In this document: piece by piece, positions 1-7,935 of the stretch
Layout: the number at the start of each line of letters is the position of its first letter
How positions within the stretch are numbered: the stretch's first letter is position 1
Assembly (NCBI RefSeq): GCF_001620365.2
Contig: NZ_LQMT02000037.1
Coordinates: forward strand, 104,467-168,466
Direction: 5' to 3'
From: Amycolatopsis keratiniphila subsp. keratiniphila
Lineage (GTDB): Bacteria > Actinomycetota > Actinomycetes > Mycobacteriales > Pseudonocardiaceae
DNA: 64,000 nucleotides
Notes under the pieces: generated by a model
What the model was told of the DNA's origin: nothing
Databases searched by the model: none
The model's input: only the letters and a program-made list of their open reading frames with translations
Translations under genes and position numbers: made by a program

Positions 1-87
1 CGGCGCGTCCGAGACGCACAGCGCGCAGGCGCAGTTCCACTGCGGGAAACCGCCGCCCGCCGCGGTGCCGAGCAGGATCACCCTCAT
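1..87 (-). CDS. pqqB: PQQ biosynthesis protein PqqB, N-terminal fragment
   Basis: Only the first 29 codons lie in the window and the gene runs off the left edge. The visible N-terminus carries the PqqB start motif GTAAGGGFPQWNC, followed by a CxxC-type run. PqqB is a metallo-beta-lactamase-fold protein needed for late PQQ maturation; it has been proposed as a hydroxylase acting on the processed peptide precursor. The ATG at 87-85 overlaps the pqqE stop in an ATGA arrangement, so the two are translationally coupled. Identification is firm because of the motif and the operon, although most of the protein cannot be seen. Confidence 0.9.
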   Translation of the reverse strand, partial: MRVILLGTAAGGGFPQWNCACALCVSDAP

Positions 88-1163
88 CGCGGTGACCGCA
101 TCACGAGTTCGTCCGTTTTCGCCGGTGTGGCGAGAATGAGGTCGACCACGCCGCGATGCGGTGAACGCGAGCACACGGGATCCGTCGCCGCGGCGTCACC
201 GGTGAGCTGGAACGCCTGGCACCGGCAGCCGCCGAAGTCGATCGCGCGCCGCTCGCAGGTGCCGCAGGTGTCCGGCATCCAGTCCTCGCCGCGATAAGCG
301 TTGAAGGAAGCGGATTCGTACCAGATCCAGGCCAGCGGCTTGTCCCGCACGTTGTCGAATTCCAGGGTCTCGATCGCCGTCGAAGCGGGGCACGGCAGCA
401 CGTTCCCGTCGGGTGCCACCGTCAGTTGTCGCGCGCCCCACCCGTACATGCACGGCTTCGGGTACTTCTCGTAGTAGTCGGCGACGACGTAGATGACCTC
501 CATGCGGCCGCGCAGCCGTTCGGTGGCCGCGCGCACGATCGGCTCGGCCTCCTCGAGTTGCCGCCGGGTCGGCATCAGGGCGTCGCGGTTGCGCAGGGCC
601 CAGCCGTAATATTGCGTATTGGCCAGTTCGAGCCGGTCCGCGCCCATTTTCTCGGCGAGGTCGATGATTCCGGCGAGCTGGTCGTGGTTCTGCCGGTGCA
701 GCACGACGTTGACCGAAAGCGGCAGCCCGGCCTTCTTGATCAGCTCGGCCGCGACCAGTTTCCGGTCATGGGCGCGCGCACCGGCGAGCCGGTCCGCGCG
801 GTCGGCGGTCGCGCCCTGGACGGAGAGCTGGATATGTGCGATACCGCGTTCGACGAGATCGTCCAATCTGGACTCCGTCAGCCCGAGGCCGGACGTCACC
901 AGGTTGACGTAGCAGCCTAGTTTCGTGGCGTGCTCGACCAGGATGGGCAGATCCGGTCTGGCGAGCGGCTCGCCGCCGGACATGTGCACCTGGAGCACGC
1001 CGAGCTCCCGTGCCTGCGAGAGCACTGAGATCCATTCCTCTGTGGACAGTTCGCCGTCACGGGCGATCAGCTCCACCGGATTCGAGCAGTACGGGCAATG
1101 CAGCGGGCAGCGATGGGTCAGCTCGGCCAGCATGCCCAGCGGTGGCGCGGTGTTCAGGTCCAT
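84..1163 (-). CDS. pqqE: PqqE, radical SAM peptide cyclase (PqqA glutamate-tyrosine crosslinking)
   Basis: A 359-residue radical SAM enzyme that joins the Glu and Tyr side chains of PqqA by a C-C bond, the first committed step of PQQ synthesis. The radical SAM cluster motif CxxxCxxC is Cys19, Cys23 and Cys26, and the SAM-binding SGGEP follows at 62-66. The C-terminal SPASM domain supplies further cluster ligands, visible as Cys238, Cys258, Cys300, Cys303, Cys313, Cys315 and Cys331. Length and cysteine layout match the family. The start overlaps the end of pqqD by 10 nt and the stop overlaps pqqB. PqqD is its peptide chaperone partner. Confidence 0.96.
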   Translation of the reverse strand: MDLNTAPPLGMLAELTHRCPLHCPYCSNPVELIARDGELSTEEWISVLSQARELGVLQVHMSGGEPLARPDLPILVEHATKLGCYVNLVTSGLGLTESRLDDLVERGIAHIQLSVQGATADRADRLAGARAHDRKLVAAELIKKAGLPLSVNVVLHRQNHDQLAGIIDLAEKMGADRLELANTQYYGWALRNRDALMPTRRQLEEAEPIVRAATERLRGRMEVIYVVADYYEKYPKPCMYGWGARQLTVAPDGNVLPCPASTAIETLEFDNVRDKPLAWIWYESASFNAYRGEDWMPDTCGTCERRAIDFGGCRCQAFQLTGDAAATDPVCSRSPHRGVVDLILATPAKTDELVMRSPR

Positions 1164-1426
1164 TCGACGATCCGCCGATCTCCGAGCCGGGACAGGACGT
1201 CCAGGATTTCTTCCTCACGAACACCGGTGTAGCGCTCGCGCAGCGCCGAAGCGATCGCCGCGACGTCCTCGACACCGTCGCAGAGGGAAAGCACGGCCGC
1301 CGCCGTGGGATTCGGGACGAGCACGCCTTCGGGGAACAGGAGGACGTGCGTTTCCCTGGTCTGGTCGTAGCTCAGCCGGACTCCGCGCCGCAGCCGCGGT
1401 ACCGAGCCCAGGTCGAGGGTGGTCAT
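1154..1426 (-). CDS. pqqD: PqqD, PqqA-binding peptide chaperone
   Basis: A 90-residue RiPP recognition element protein that binds PqqA and presents it to PqqE. The sequence has the typical PqqD pattern: PRLRRGVRL near the N-terminus, a LLFPEGVLVPN strand region, and a hydrophobic C-terminal helical part ending in DRRIVEWT. I chose the ATG at 1426, which lies 2 nt after the pqqC stop and fits usual PqqD length. A longer in-frame upstream start would run into pqqC. It is a separate gene here and is not fused to pqqC as in some methylotrophs. Confidence 0.95.
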   Translation of the reverse strand: MTTLDLGSVPRLRRGVRLSYDQTRETHVLLFPEGVLVPNPTAAAVLSLCDGVEDVAAIASALRERYTGVREEEILDVLSRLGDRRIVEWT

Positions 1427-1428
1427 GG

Positions 1429-2118
1429 CTACTCCTTGGCCGCCGCGCGCTCGATGGCGTCGAGCATGGACCACAGCACGTCGGTCTTGAACGACAGTGC
1501 GGCGATCGCCTTCTCCTGCTGTTCACGGGTGACGGCGTGCCGCACCACGATGTCGAGCGTTCCCTTGCCCTCGCCGGAGACCTTGTCGATCCGGTTGGTG
1601 AAATAGGCGAGGTCTTCCGGTGCGATCCACGAGTAGTTCGCCAGCATGTCGGCGACCCGCCGCTGCATGAGATGGCCGGCGAACATTTCGGTCAGCCCCG
1701 AAGCGACCGCTTCGAGCCAAGGTTTCGTGCGGGCGAAGGTCACGTAGGCGTCGACGGCGAACCGTACGCCGGGCGCGACGTGCCGCTGATCGAGAACCTC
1801 TTCGCGGTCGAGCCCGACCGCGGTGCACAACCGGAGCCAGCGCTCGATTCCGCCGTCCCCGGCCTTCGTCCCGTCGTGGTAGACGATGCGGTCGAGCCAT
1901 TCACGGCGGATCTCCGGCAGCGGGCAGTTGCTGATGATGGCCGCGTCCTTCTGCGGGAGCACACATTGGTAGTACCAGCGGTTCGCGGCCCAGATCTTCA
2001 GCTCGTACTCGGACAGGTCGCCGTTGTGCATCCGCACGTGGAACGGGTGTGTTCCCCAGTAGCGATGCGAAAGCCCGCGCAGAGCCGCGATGAACTCCGA
2101 CGACGACATGACGGACAC
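1429..2118 (-). CDS. pqqC: PqqC, pyrroloquinoline-quinone synthase
   Basis: A 229-residue cofactor-less oxidase that catalyses the final ring closure and eight-electron oxidation giving PQQ. It has the heme-oxygenase-like helical fold. Characteristic stretches are HPFHVRMHNGDLS near the N-terminus, the NRWYYQ helix and the HDGT motif. The GTG at 2118 is preferred because GGAGG sits 7 nt upstream; an ATG at 2109 is the alternative. A strong hairpin lies between this gene and pqqA, which may lower expression of the enzymes relative to the peptide precursor. Confidence 0.96.
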   Translation of the reverse strand: MSVMSSSEFIAALRGLSHRYWGTHPFHVRMHNGDLSEYELKIWAANRWYYQCVLPQKDAAIISNCPLPEIRREWLDRIVYHDGTKAGDGGIERWLRLCTAVGLDREEVLDQRHVAPGVRFAVDAYVTFARTKPWLEAVASGLTEMFAGHLMQRRVADMLANYSWIAPEDLAYFTNRIDKVSGEGKGTLDIVVRHAVTREQQEKAIAALSFKTDVLWSMLDAIERAAAKE

Positions 2119-2157
2119 CGTGCTGCCTCCAACGGCTCGCTGATCGGGACGGCGGCG

Positions 2158-2185
2158 CGGTGGTGGGGGACGGCCCCCACCACCG
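2158..2185. terminator. Hairpin between pqqA and pqqC (possible attenuator)
   Basis: A perfect inverted repeat with 12-bp arms (CGGTGGTGGGGG and its complement) and a 4-nt loop lies 9 nt after the pqqA stop and 39 nt before the pqqC start. No U-tract follows. In position it fits a partial terminator or an RNA-stabilising hairpin that would leave excess pqqA transcript, as is known for other pqq operons. That role is inferred. Confidence 0.6.
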
Positions 2186-2194
2186 GATGCGGTC

Positions 2195-2290
2195 TCAGTC
2201 CTCCATGCGAGCCGCGTAGGCGGTGACCTCCATGGGGGTTTCGTACTCGACGAAGTCGGGCGTGGTCCATACCTCGATGGTTTCGGTCAT
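2195..2290 (-). CDS. pqqA: PqqA, PQQ precursor peptide
   Basis: A 31-residue peptide that provides the carbon skeleton of PQQ. The crosslinked residues are visible as Glu21 and Tyr25 in the motif EVTAY (E-x3-Y). The upstream part contains the usual VWTTPDF segment with a tryptophan. The start has a good ribosome binding site, AGGAGCGGAAG, just upstream. It is the first gene of the operon, ahead of pqqC, and was assigned from sequence and context because it is so short. The first pqq promoter should lie in the 254-bp gap shared with the divergent sugar dehydrogenase. Confidence 0.93.
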   Translation of the reverse strand: MTETIEVWTTPDFVEYETPMEVTAYAARMED

Positions 2291-2544
2291 CTTCCGCTCC
2301 TAACGTCCACATGGGATCGAACCGGGTCGGGCCCCGCCACCCTAGAAGCGTGCCGCCGACTTCCGAAGGTATTTTGTGAAGTTTCCTACCTATGGCGGAT
2401 CGCACCGTCCGATTCGTCACGCTCGGCGCACACAACGGTTAACAGCCCACGTGCCCGATAGCCCGTCCAGTGGTGTCCGTTTCGTTATGTGGTGTGTTTC
2501 TATCCAACTCGCGGGGCTCCAGGGGTAGCTGAAGGAGGCGTCCC

Positions 2545-3531
2545 ATGTCCTTACGTCGTATTCTCGCCGCCACGTTCGCCGCGGCGACGGCCGTGTCGAT
2601 CGCGGCCGTCCCGGCCACGGCCGCCGAAGCGCCGTCCGTCCAGGCGATCAGGCAGCTCGCGAGCGGCCTGAACCAGGCCTGGTCGATCGACTTCCTGCCT
2701 GATGGCACCGGCCTTTTCACACAGAAGGACGCCAAGACGATCAGCAAGATCGACAAGGCGGGCAAGGTCACCACGGTCCAGACCATCCCCGGCGTGAGCG
2801 TCACCGCGGAGGCGGGCCTGCTCGGCATCGCCGTCTCGCCGAAGTACGCCACCGACGAGACGGTCTTCATCTACTACACGACCAGCTCCGACAACCGCAT
2901 CGCCAAGCTGAAGCTCGGCCAGCCGCCGACGCCGATCGTCACCGGCATCCCGCGTGGCTCGCAGTACCACCACGGCGGGCGGATCCGGTTCGGGCCCGAC
3001 GGCTACCTCTACGCGGGGACCGGCGACGGCCAGAACGGCGCCAACGCGCAGAACAAGAACTCCCTCGGCGGCAAGGTCCTGCGCGTCACCACCGACGGCG
3101 CGGCCGCGCCCGGCAACCCGTTCAACAGCCGCGTCTACTCCTACGGCCACCGCAACGTCCAGGGGCTGACCTGGGCGAACGGGCAGCTCTACATCTCCGA
3201 CATCGGCGCGAACAGGCTCGACGAGCTGAACAGGATCGAGCCCGGCAAGAACTACGGCTGGCCGACCTGCGAAGGCCCGTGCAACACGGCGGGGATGACC
3301 AACCCGGTCAAGTCCTGGCCGACGTCCTCGGCGACGCCGAGCGGGCTCGCCGCGTACAAAGGCTCGTTGTACATGGCGTCGCTCAAGGGCGGCACGTACA
3401 AGCTCGACCTGAACGGCAACGGTGGCAAGCTCTGGACCAACCTCGGCCGCACGCGTGACGCGACCGCCGGCCCGGACGGCCAGCTGTACACGATCACCCC
3501 GGGCGGCCTGTACGTCTCCGACGGCAGCTAG
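2545..3531 (+). CDS. Secreted PQQ-dependent sugar (aldose) dehydrogenase, soluble GDH family
   Basis: A 328-residue secreted beta-propeller of the soluble glucose/sorbosone dehydrogenase family. These enzymes oxidise aldose sugars with PQQ as cofactor. The N-terminus is a signal peptide ending near ATAA at about residue 27. Family motifs are GLLGIAVSP at about 92 and HHGGRIRFGPDGYLYAGTGD at 142-161, where the catalytic-region histidine and the Gly-Arg pair sit. A strong GAAGGAGG site precedes the ATG. It is divergent from the pqq operon, so enzyme and cofactor genes probably share a regulatory region. The substrate cannot be read from sequence. Confidence 0.85.
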   Translation: MSLRRILAATFAAATAVSIAAVPATAAEAPSVQAIRQLASGLNQAWSIDFLPDGTGLFTQKDAKTISKIDKAGKVTTVQTIPGVSVTAEAGLLGIAVSPKYATDETVFIYYTTSSDNRIAKLKLGQPPTPIVTGIPRGSQYHHGGRIRFGPDGYLYAGTGDGQNGANAQNKNSLGGKVLRVTTDGAAAPGNPFNSRVYSYGHRNVQGLTWANGQLYISDIGANRLDELNRIEPGKNYGWPTCEGPCNTAGMTNPVKSWPTSSATPSGLAAYKGSLYMASLKGGTYKLDLNGNGGKLWTNLGRTRDATAGPDGQLYTITPGGLYVSDGS

Positions 3532-3548
3532 CCCCGGGCGCGTTTCGC

Positions 3549-3581
3549 CCTCTGAATGCGGTGGCCCACCGCATTCAGAGG
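3549..3581. terminator. Bidirectional terminator hairpin
   Basis: Perfect 15-bp arms (CCTCTGAATGCGGTG and its complement) around a 3-nt loop sit between two convergent genes, 17 nt after one stop and 1 nt before the other. There is no U-tract, as is common for high-GC actinomycete terminators. Confidence 0.75.
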
Positions 3582-3582
3582 A

Positions 3583-4959
3583 CTAAACGCGGGGCAGGGA
3601 GACCGCGTGTTCCAGTTCGACGAGCGCGGTGTCCAGGTGGGTCAGGATGCGCTGGAGATGCGGGACGCTCCGGCGGCAGCCGGTGACGCCGAAGTCGAGG
3701 TTGTCCCCGTTGCTGGTCAGCGTGATGTTCAGCGCCTGCCCGTCGAGCAGCACCGACGCCGGATAGATGCCGTCGAGCGCGGCGCCGTTCCAGTACATCT
3801 GCTTGCGCGGCCCCGGCACGTTGGAGATCACCAGGTTGAACGGCGGTTTCGTGTTGTTCACGAAGCCGGGGATCGGTGAGATGCCGAGCTGGGCGACGTT
3901 GATCCCGGACAGCAGCAGCGTCTGCAGCGGGGTCAGCTCCGAGAAGAGCTTCTTGCCGTTCCGCATGGACGCGTTGATCGTCGCGAGCCGCGCGGCCGGA
4001 TCGGTCAGATGGGTGGCGAGGTTGCACAGCAGCGCGCCGATGTTGTTGCCCGCCGCGTCCCCGCTGTCCTTGCGCCGCAAGGAAACCGGGACCATCGCGG
4101 TGAGCGGCGCGTCGGGGAGCGCGTTCTGTTCGATCAGGTAGTCGCGCAGCGCGCCCGAGCACATCGCGAGGACGACGTCGTTGCGCGACACCCCGGCCGC
4201 GGTCGCCACCTTGCGCACCCGGTCCAGCGACCACGACTGCGCGGCGAACCGGCGGGCCCCGCCGATCGGCACGTTCAGCATCGTCTTCGGCGCCTGCGCC
4301 GGCAGCGTGAGCGTGTGCTCCTGGAACGCCTCCCGCGCCACCTTCATCGCGGCGGGCGCGATCCCGGCGAGCTGGTTGACCGTCTTGCCGAAGGTGCTGA
4401 GCACCGACGGCGACGCCTTGCCGTTGCGGCCGCCGTCCGGTTTGGCGCGGCGTCCCCACGGCGGCGGGCAGTCGAGGTCCGCCGGGTCGTCCGACAGCGT
4501 GCCCTGCAGATGCCGCAGCGCCGAGACGCCGTCCATCAGCGCGTGGTGGATCTTGCTGTAGATCGCGAACCGGCCGTCCTGCAGGCCCTCGACCAGATGG
4601 ATCTCCCACAGCGGGCGATGCCGGTCGAGCAGGGTGCTGTGCCAGCGCCCGGTCAGCTCCAGCAGTTCGCGGATGCGGCCGGGCTGGGGCAGCGCCGAAT
4701 GGCGGAAGTGGTAGTCGAGTTCGAGGTCGGTGTCGGTCGACCAGGCGAGGTGGCCCGCGGTGTTGACCGGCCGGGCGGGACGGCGGCGGAACACCGAGCG
4801 CATGTTGTCGGAATCGAGCAGTTTCCGGCGGATGTCGCGCAGGTACTCGGGCCCGGCGTCCTCGGGTTTCTTGAACAGTTGCAGTCCGCCGACGTGCATC
4901 GGATGTTCGCGAGTCTCCACGAGAAGGAACATCGAGTCGGTCACGGGCATGAACGGCAT
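3583..4959 (-). CDS. Wax ester synthase/diacylglycerol acyltransferase (WS/DGAT)
   Basis: A 458-residue acyl-CoA-dependent acyltransferase making triacylglycerol or wax esters, as in actinobacterial Tgs proteins. The catalytic HHxxxDG motif is present as HHALMDG at residues 138-144. The N-terminus has the family pattern DSMFLLVETREHPMHVGG, and the C-terminal half has the NVPGPRKQMYW segment typical of the second domain. I chose the ATG at 4959 because the family motif begins directly after it; upstream in-frame codons add an arginine-rich, unconserved stretch. It is a single gene, convergent with the sugar dehydrogenase and divergent from the next operon. Confidence 0.92.
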   Translation of the reverse strand: MPFMPVTDSMFLLVETREHPMHVGGLQLFKKPEDAGPEYLRDIRRKLLDSDNMRSVFRRRPARPVNTAGHLAWSTDTDLELDYHFRHSALPQPGRIRELLELTGRWHSTLLDRHRPLWEIHLVEGLQDGRFAIYSKIHHALMDGVSALRHLQGTLSDDPADLDCPPPWGRRAKPDGGRNGKASPSVLSTFGKTVNQLAGIAPAAMKVAREAFQEHTLTLPAQAPKTMLNVPIGGARRFAAQSWSLDRVRKVATAAGVSRNDVVLAMCSGALRDYLIEQNALPDAPLTAMVPVSLRRKDSGDAAGNNIGALLCNLATHLTDPAARLATINASMRNGKKLFSELTPLQTLLLSGINVAQLGISPIPGFVNNTKPPFNLVISNVPGPRKQMYWNGAALDGIYPASVLLDGQALNITLTSNGDNLDFGVTGCRRSVPHLQRILTHLDTALVELEHAVSLPRV

Positions 4960-5055
4960 CGTCGGGACCACCTTCCGCGCGGCGGCGTGCGGACACGCCG
5001 GGTGCCAGAGTCTACGCACACCGAAACCACCTTCTCACGCTTTAGGGTGGCTCAC

Positions 5056-6069
5056 ATGACGATCCCGACCGATCCGCAGACGGGTGAGTTCCGTCGGTCC
5101 GCCAACCATTTCGACGCGCGTGTCACCGCCGACGGCCGCGACGGCTGGCCGGTGGAGGCGGGGAGATACCGGCTGGTGGTCAGCCGGGCCTGTCCCTGGG
5201 CGAGCCGCGGGCTGGTCGTCCGGCGGCTGCTCGGTCTCGAGTCCGCGCTGAGCGTGGCCGTGGCCGATCCGATCCAGGACGACAAGAGCTGGCGGTTCAC
5301 CCTCGATCCCGGTGACCGGGACCCGGTACTCGGGATCAAGTACCTCGCCGAGGCCTATCACGCGGCCGATCCGCACTACATGGGCGGGATCAGCGTTCCG
5401 GCCATTGTGGACATTCCGAGCAAACGGCTGGTGAGTAACGACTATCCCCAGGTCACCCTCGATCTGTCCACCGAATGGACCAGCCTCCACCGGCCCGGCG
5501 CACCCGACCTCTACCCAGAGCGACTGCGCGGCGAGATCGACGACGTCAACGCGGGGGTCTACGCCGACGTCAACGCCGCCGTGTACCAAGCCGGTTTCGC
5601 GACCAAGCAGGCCGCGTACGAGGACGCCTACACCCGGCTTTTCACCATGCTGGACGTGCTTTCCGAACGGCTCGAGAAGCAGCGTTACCTCGTCGGTGAC
5701 ACGATCACCGAAGCGGACATCCGGTTGTTCACCACGCTCGTCCGCTTCGACGCCGTCTACCACGGGCACTTCAAGTGCAACCGGAACAAACTGGCCGAGA
5801 TGCCGGTGCTGTGGGCCTACGCCCGCGATCTCTTCCAAACGCCGGGCTTCGGTGACACCGTCGACTTCGACCACATCAAGCGGCACTACTACGCAGTGCA
5901 CGAGCAGGTGAACCCGACGCGGATCGTCCCCTTGGGACCGGACCTGTCCGGCTGGACGACGCCGCATCACCGGGAACAGCTGGGCGGGCGCCCGTTCGGC
6001 GACGGCACGCCGCCGGGACCGCCGCCCGAGGACGAACGGATCGGGGACACGGATGGAGTCACTGCCTGA
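5056..6069 (+). CDS. Glutathionyl-hydroquinone reductase-like (Xi-class GST) protein
   Basis: A 337-residue GST-fold protein of the Xi class (YqjG/EcfG group). The active-site motif CPWA is present with Cys46, followed by the thioredoxin-like domain and the C-terminal helical domain with the GDTITEADIRLFTTLVRFD signature. Xi-class enzymes reduce S-conjugated hydroquinones. Actinomycetes use mycothiol, so the thiol partner is probably mycothiol (inference). The ATG at 5056 is followed directly by conserved sequence; an open frame further upstream is antisense to the acyltransferase and was dropped. Its 3' end overlaps the next gene by 17 nt, so it heads an operon. Confidence 0.85.
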   Translation: MTIPTDPQTGEFRRSANHFDARVTADGRDGWPVEAGRYRLVVSRACPWASRGLVVRRLLGLESALSVAVADPIQDDKSWRFTLDPGDRDPVLGIKYLAEAYHAADPHYMGGISVPAIVDIPSKRLVSNDYPQVTLDLSTEWTSLHRPGAPDLYPERLRGEIDDVNAGVYADVNAAVYQAGFATKQAAYEDAYTRLFTMLDVLSERLEKQRYLVGDTITEADIRLFTTLVRFDAVYHGHFKCNRNKLAEMPVLWAYARDLFQTPGFGDTVDFDHIKRHYYAVHEQVNPTRIVPLGPDLSGWTTPHHREQLGGRPFGDGTPPGPPPEDERIGDTDGVTA

Positions 6070-7210
6070 ACGCACCGACGTCGTCGTGATCGGCGGCGGC
6101 ATCATCGGGGTCGCCTGCGCGTACCGGCTCGCCGCCGCAGGGGTCTCGGTGCTGCTCCTCGAACGCGACACCCTGGGGGCGGGCTCGACGGCGAAGGCGG
6201 CGGGCGGGATCCGGTCGTCGTTCACCACCCGGGTCAACATCGAGATCGGGCTACGCGGGCTGGCGGAGTACGCCTCCTTCGCCGAGACGTACGGGACCGA
6301 GATCGACTTCCGCCGCGACGGCTATCTGTACCTGGTCACCGACCCCGCGGATCTGCCCGAATTCGAGCGCTGCGCCGAACTGCAGAACTCCTACGGGGTC
6401 CGCAGCCGTCTCGTCGAGCCCGCCGAGGCACGGCGGTTCTCCCCGCTGATCGACACCGAAGGCGTGGTCGCCGCGCTGTGGTCGCCGGACGACGCCAAGG
6501 CGACTCCGGACTCCGCGGTGCAGGGCTACGCGCGGGCGGCGCGTGGGCACGGCGCGGTGCTGAAGACCGGCGTCGAGGTCGTCGGGATCGAACGCGACGG
6601 CGACGAGATCGCCGGCGTCCTGACCTCGGCCGGTTCCGTGCGGACGGAAGCGGTGGTCTGCGCCGCGGGCGCGTGGTCGGGACGGATCGGCGAGCTGGCG
6701 GGCGTCGACCTCCCGGTGCGACCGTACCGGCGGCAGGTCGTGTTCACCGGACCGGTCGCGGGCCTGCCCGGGCGAGTGCCGCTGACCATCGAGATGCCCT
6801 CGGCGTTCTACTTCCACCGCGAGGGCCTCGGCCTGGCGATGTCCTTCTGCGACGGTGACGGCGACCCCGGTTTCGACACCCGGTATCAGCCGGGCGAGTG
6901 GCTGCCGAAACTCGCCGAGATCGCCGCGCGCCGGGTGCCCGCCGTGCTCGGCGCCGGGATCCGCGGCGGCTGGGCCGGGTTGTACGAGGTGACCCCCGAT
7001 CGCAACCAGATCGTGGGGGAAAGCGTCCACCTGTCGCGGTTCTTCTACGCGACCGGGTTTTCGGGACACGGGTTCCAGATGGGGCCGGCCGTGGGGGAGC
7101 TCGTGCGGGACCTCTACCTGGGGCGGGTCCCGGCCATCGACATCACCGGGCTCGACGTCCGCCGGTTCGCCGGCGACCGGGCCGTGACGAGGGAGCACAA
7201 CATTGTCTGA
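6053..7210 (+). CDS. FAD-dependent oxidoreductase, DAO/sarcosine oxidase beta-like
   Basis: A 385-residue flavoprotein of the D-amino-acid oxidase family. The Rossmann FAD-binding motif GGGIIGVACAYRLAAAG begins near residue 14, followed by GAGSTAKAAGGIRSSF, typical of sarcosine oxidase beta-type and glycine/proline oxidase-like proteins. The C-terminal GFSGHGFQMGPAVGEL signature completes the FAD site. Substrates in the family are secondary or tertiary amines and amino acids; the true one is unknown. The start overlaps the GST gene by 17 nt and the stop overlaps the following flavin protein by 8 nt. Confidence 0.88.
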   Translation: MESLPERTDVVVIGGGIIGVACAYRLAAAGVSVLLLERDTLGAGSTAKAAGGIRSSFTTRVNIEIGLRGLAEYASFAETYGTEIDFRRDGYLYLVTDPADLPEFERCAELQNSYGVRSRLVEPAEARRFSPLIDTEGVVAALWSPDDAKATPDSAVQGYARAARGHGAVLKTGVEVVGIERDGDEIAGVLTSAGSVRTEAVVCAAGAWSGRIGELAGVDLPVRPYRRQVVFTGPVAGLPGRVPLTIEMPSAFYFHREGLGLAMSFCDGDGDPGFDTRYQPGEWLPKLAEIAARRVPAVLGAGIRGGWAGLYEVTPDRNQIVGESVHLSRFFYATGFSGHGFQMGPAVGELVRDLYLGRVPAIDITGLDVRRFAGDRAVTREHNIV

Positions 7211-7826
7211 GTTCGTCGAAGTCACCACCGAGGCCGAACTGCGCGAGATCCTGCCGCCGCCGCTGGAGCGGACCGCGAACAAGGCGCGCCCGAAGCTGCA
7301 CGAGCTGGACCGGCAGTGGCTCGCGGAGTCGCCGTTCGTGCTGATCGCGACCTCGGCGGCCGACGGCACCTGCGACGTCTCGCCGAAGGGCGACCCCGCC
7401 GGGTTCACTCTGGTGCTGGACGATACGCGGATCGCCATCCCGGAGCGGCCGGGCAACCGGCGCGCCGACGGATTCCACAACGTGCTGTCGAATCCGCACG
7501 TCGGGCTGATCTACCTGATCCCCGGCCGTGGCGACACGCTGCGGATCAACGGCCGCGCGCGGCTCGTGCGCGAGGCACCGTTCTTCGACGACATGATCGT
7601 GAAGGGCAACCGGCCGAAGCTCGCGCTGGTGGTCGACATCGACGAGATCTTCCACCACTGCCAGAAGGCGTTCATGCGGTCGAAGCTGTGGTCGCCGGAG
7701 AGCTGGACGCCCGACGCGCTGCCGTCGCGTGCGGCGATCTCGAAGACCTTCGAGCGGCCGGAGGACTCGCTGGCCGACCTCGAGGCGTACTACGCTCCCG
7801 CCGCCTACTCGGCCGGTCTGTACTGA
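7203..7826 (+). CDS. Pyridoxamine 5'-phosphate oxidase-family flavin-binding protein
   Basis: A 207-residue protein with the PNPOx-like split barrel. Visible family features are PFVLIATSAADGTCDVSPKGDPAGF at about 41-65 and the RPGNRRADGFHNVLSNPHVGLI segment that forms the flavin phosphate pocket. The subfamily, often annotated as MSMEG_1061-type, has no established substrate. The likely start is a TTG at 7203 that overlaps the previous stop. It is the last gene of the three-gene operon and is closed by a long hairpin. A role beside the FAD oxidase, for example handling its product, is only suggested by position. Confidence 0.8.
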   Translation: MSEFVEVTTEAELREILPPPLERTANKARPKLHELDRQWLAESPFVLIATSAADGTCDVSPKGDPAGFTLVLDDTRIAIPERPGNRRADGFHNVLSNPHVGLIYLIPGRGDTLRINGRARLVREAPFFDDMIVKGNRPKLALVVDIDEIFHHCQKAFMRSKLWSPESWTPDALPSRAAISKTFERPEDSLADLEAYYAPAAYSAGLY

Positions 7827-7833
7827 GGCCGGA

Positions 7834-7890
7834 TGCGCGTGAAGGCCCCCTTCCCTCGGCTGAGCCGAGGGAAGGGGGCCTTCACGCGCA
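7834..7890. terminator. Perfect 27-bp hairpin at operon end
   Basis: A perfect inverted repeat with 27-bp arms and a TGA loop begins 8 nt after the stop of the three-gene operon. The arms contain the GTGAAGGCCCCCTTCC-type sequence that recurs in other intergenic hairpins of this window. It probably terminates transcription before the next operon, which starts 46 nt further on. Confidence 0.75.
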
Positions 7891-7935
7891 GCGGCTGGTT
7901 GCTGGATCGTTGAACGATCTGGCACTATCGGCGGG

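Noticed and set aside
4009..5055. Upstream extension of the GST frame, antisense to the acyltransferase
   Set aside because: Only the part from the ATG at 5056 is conserved; the extension is antisense to a well-supported gene.
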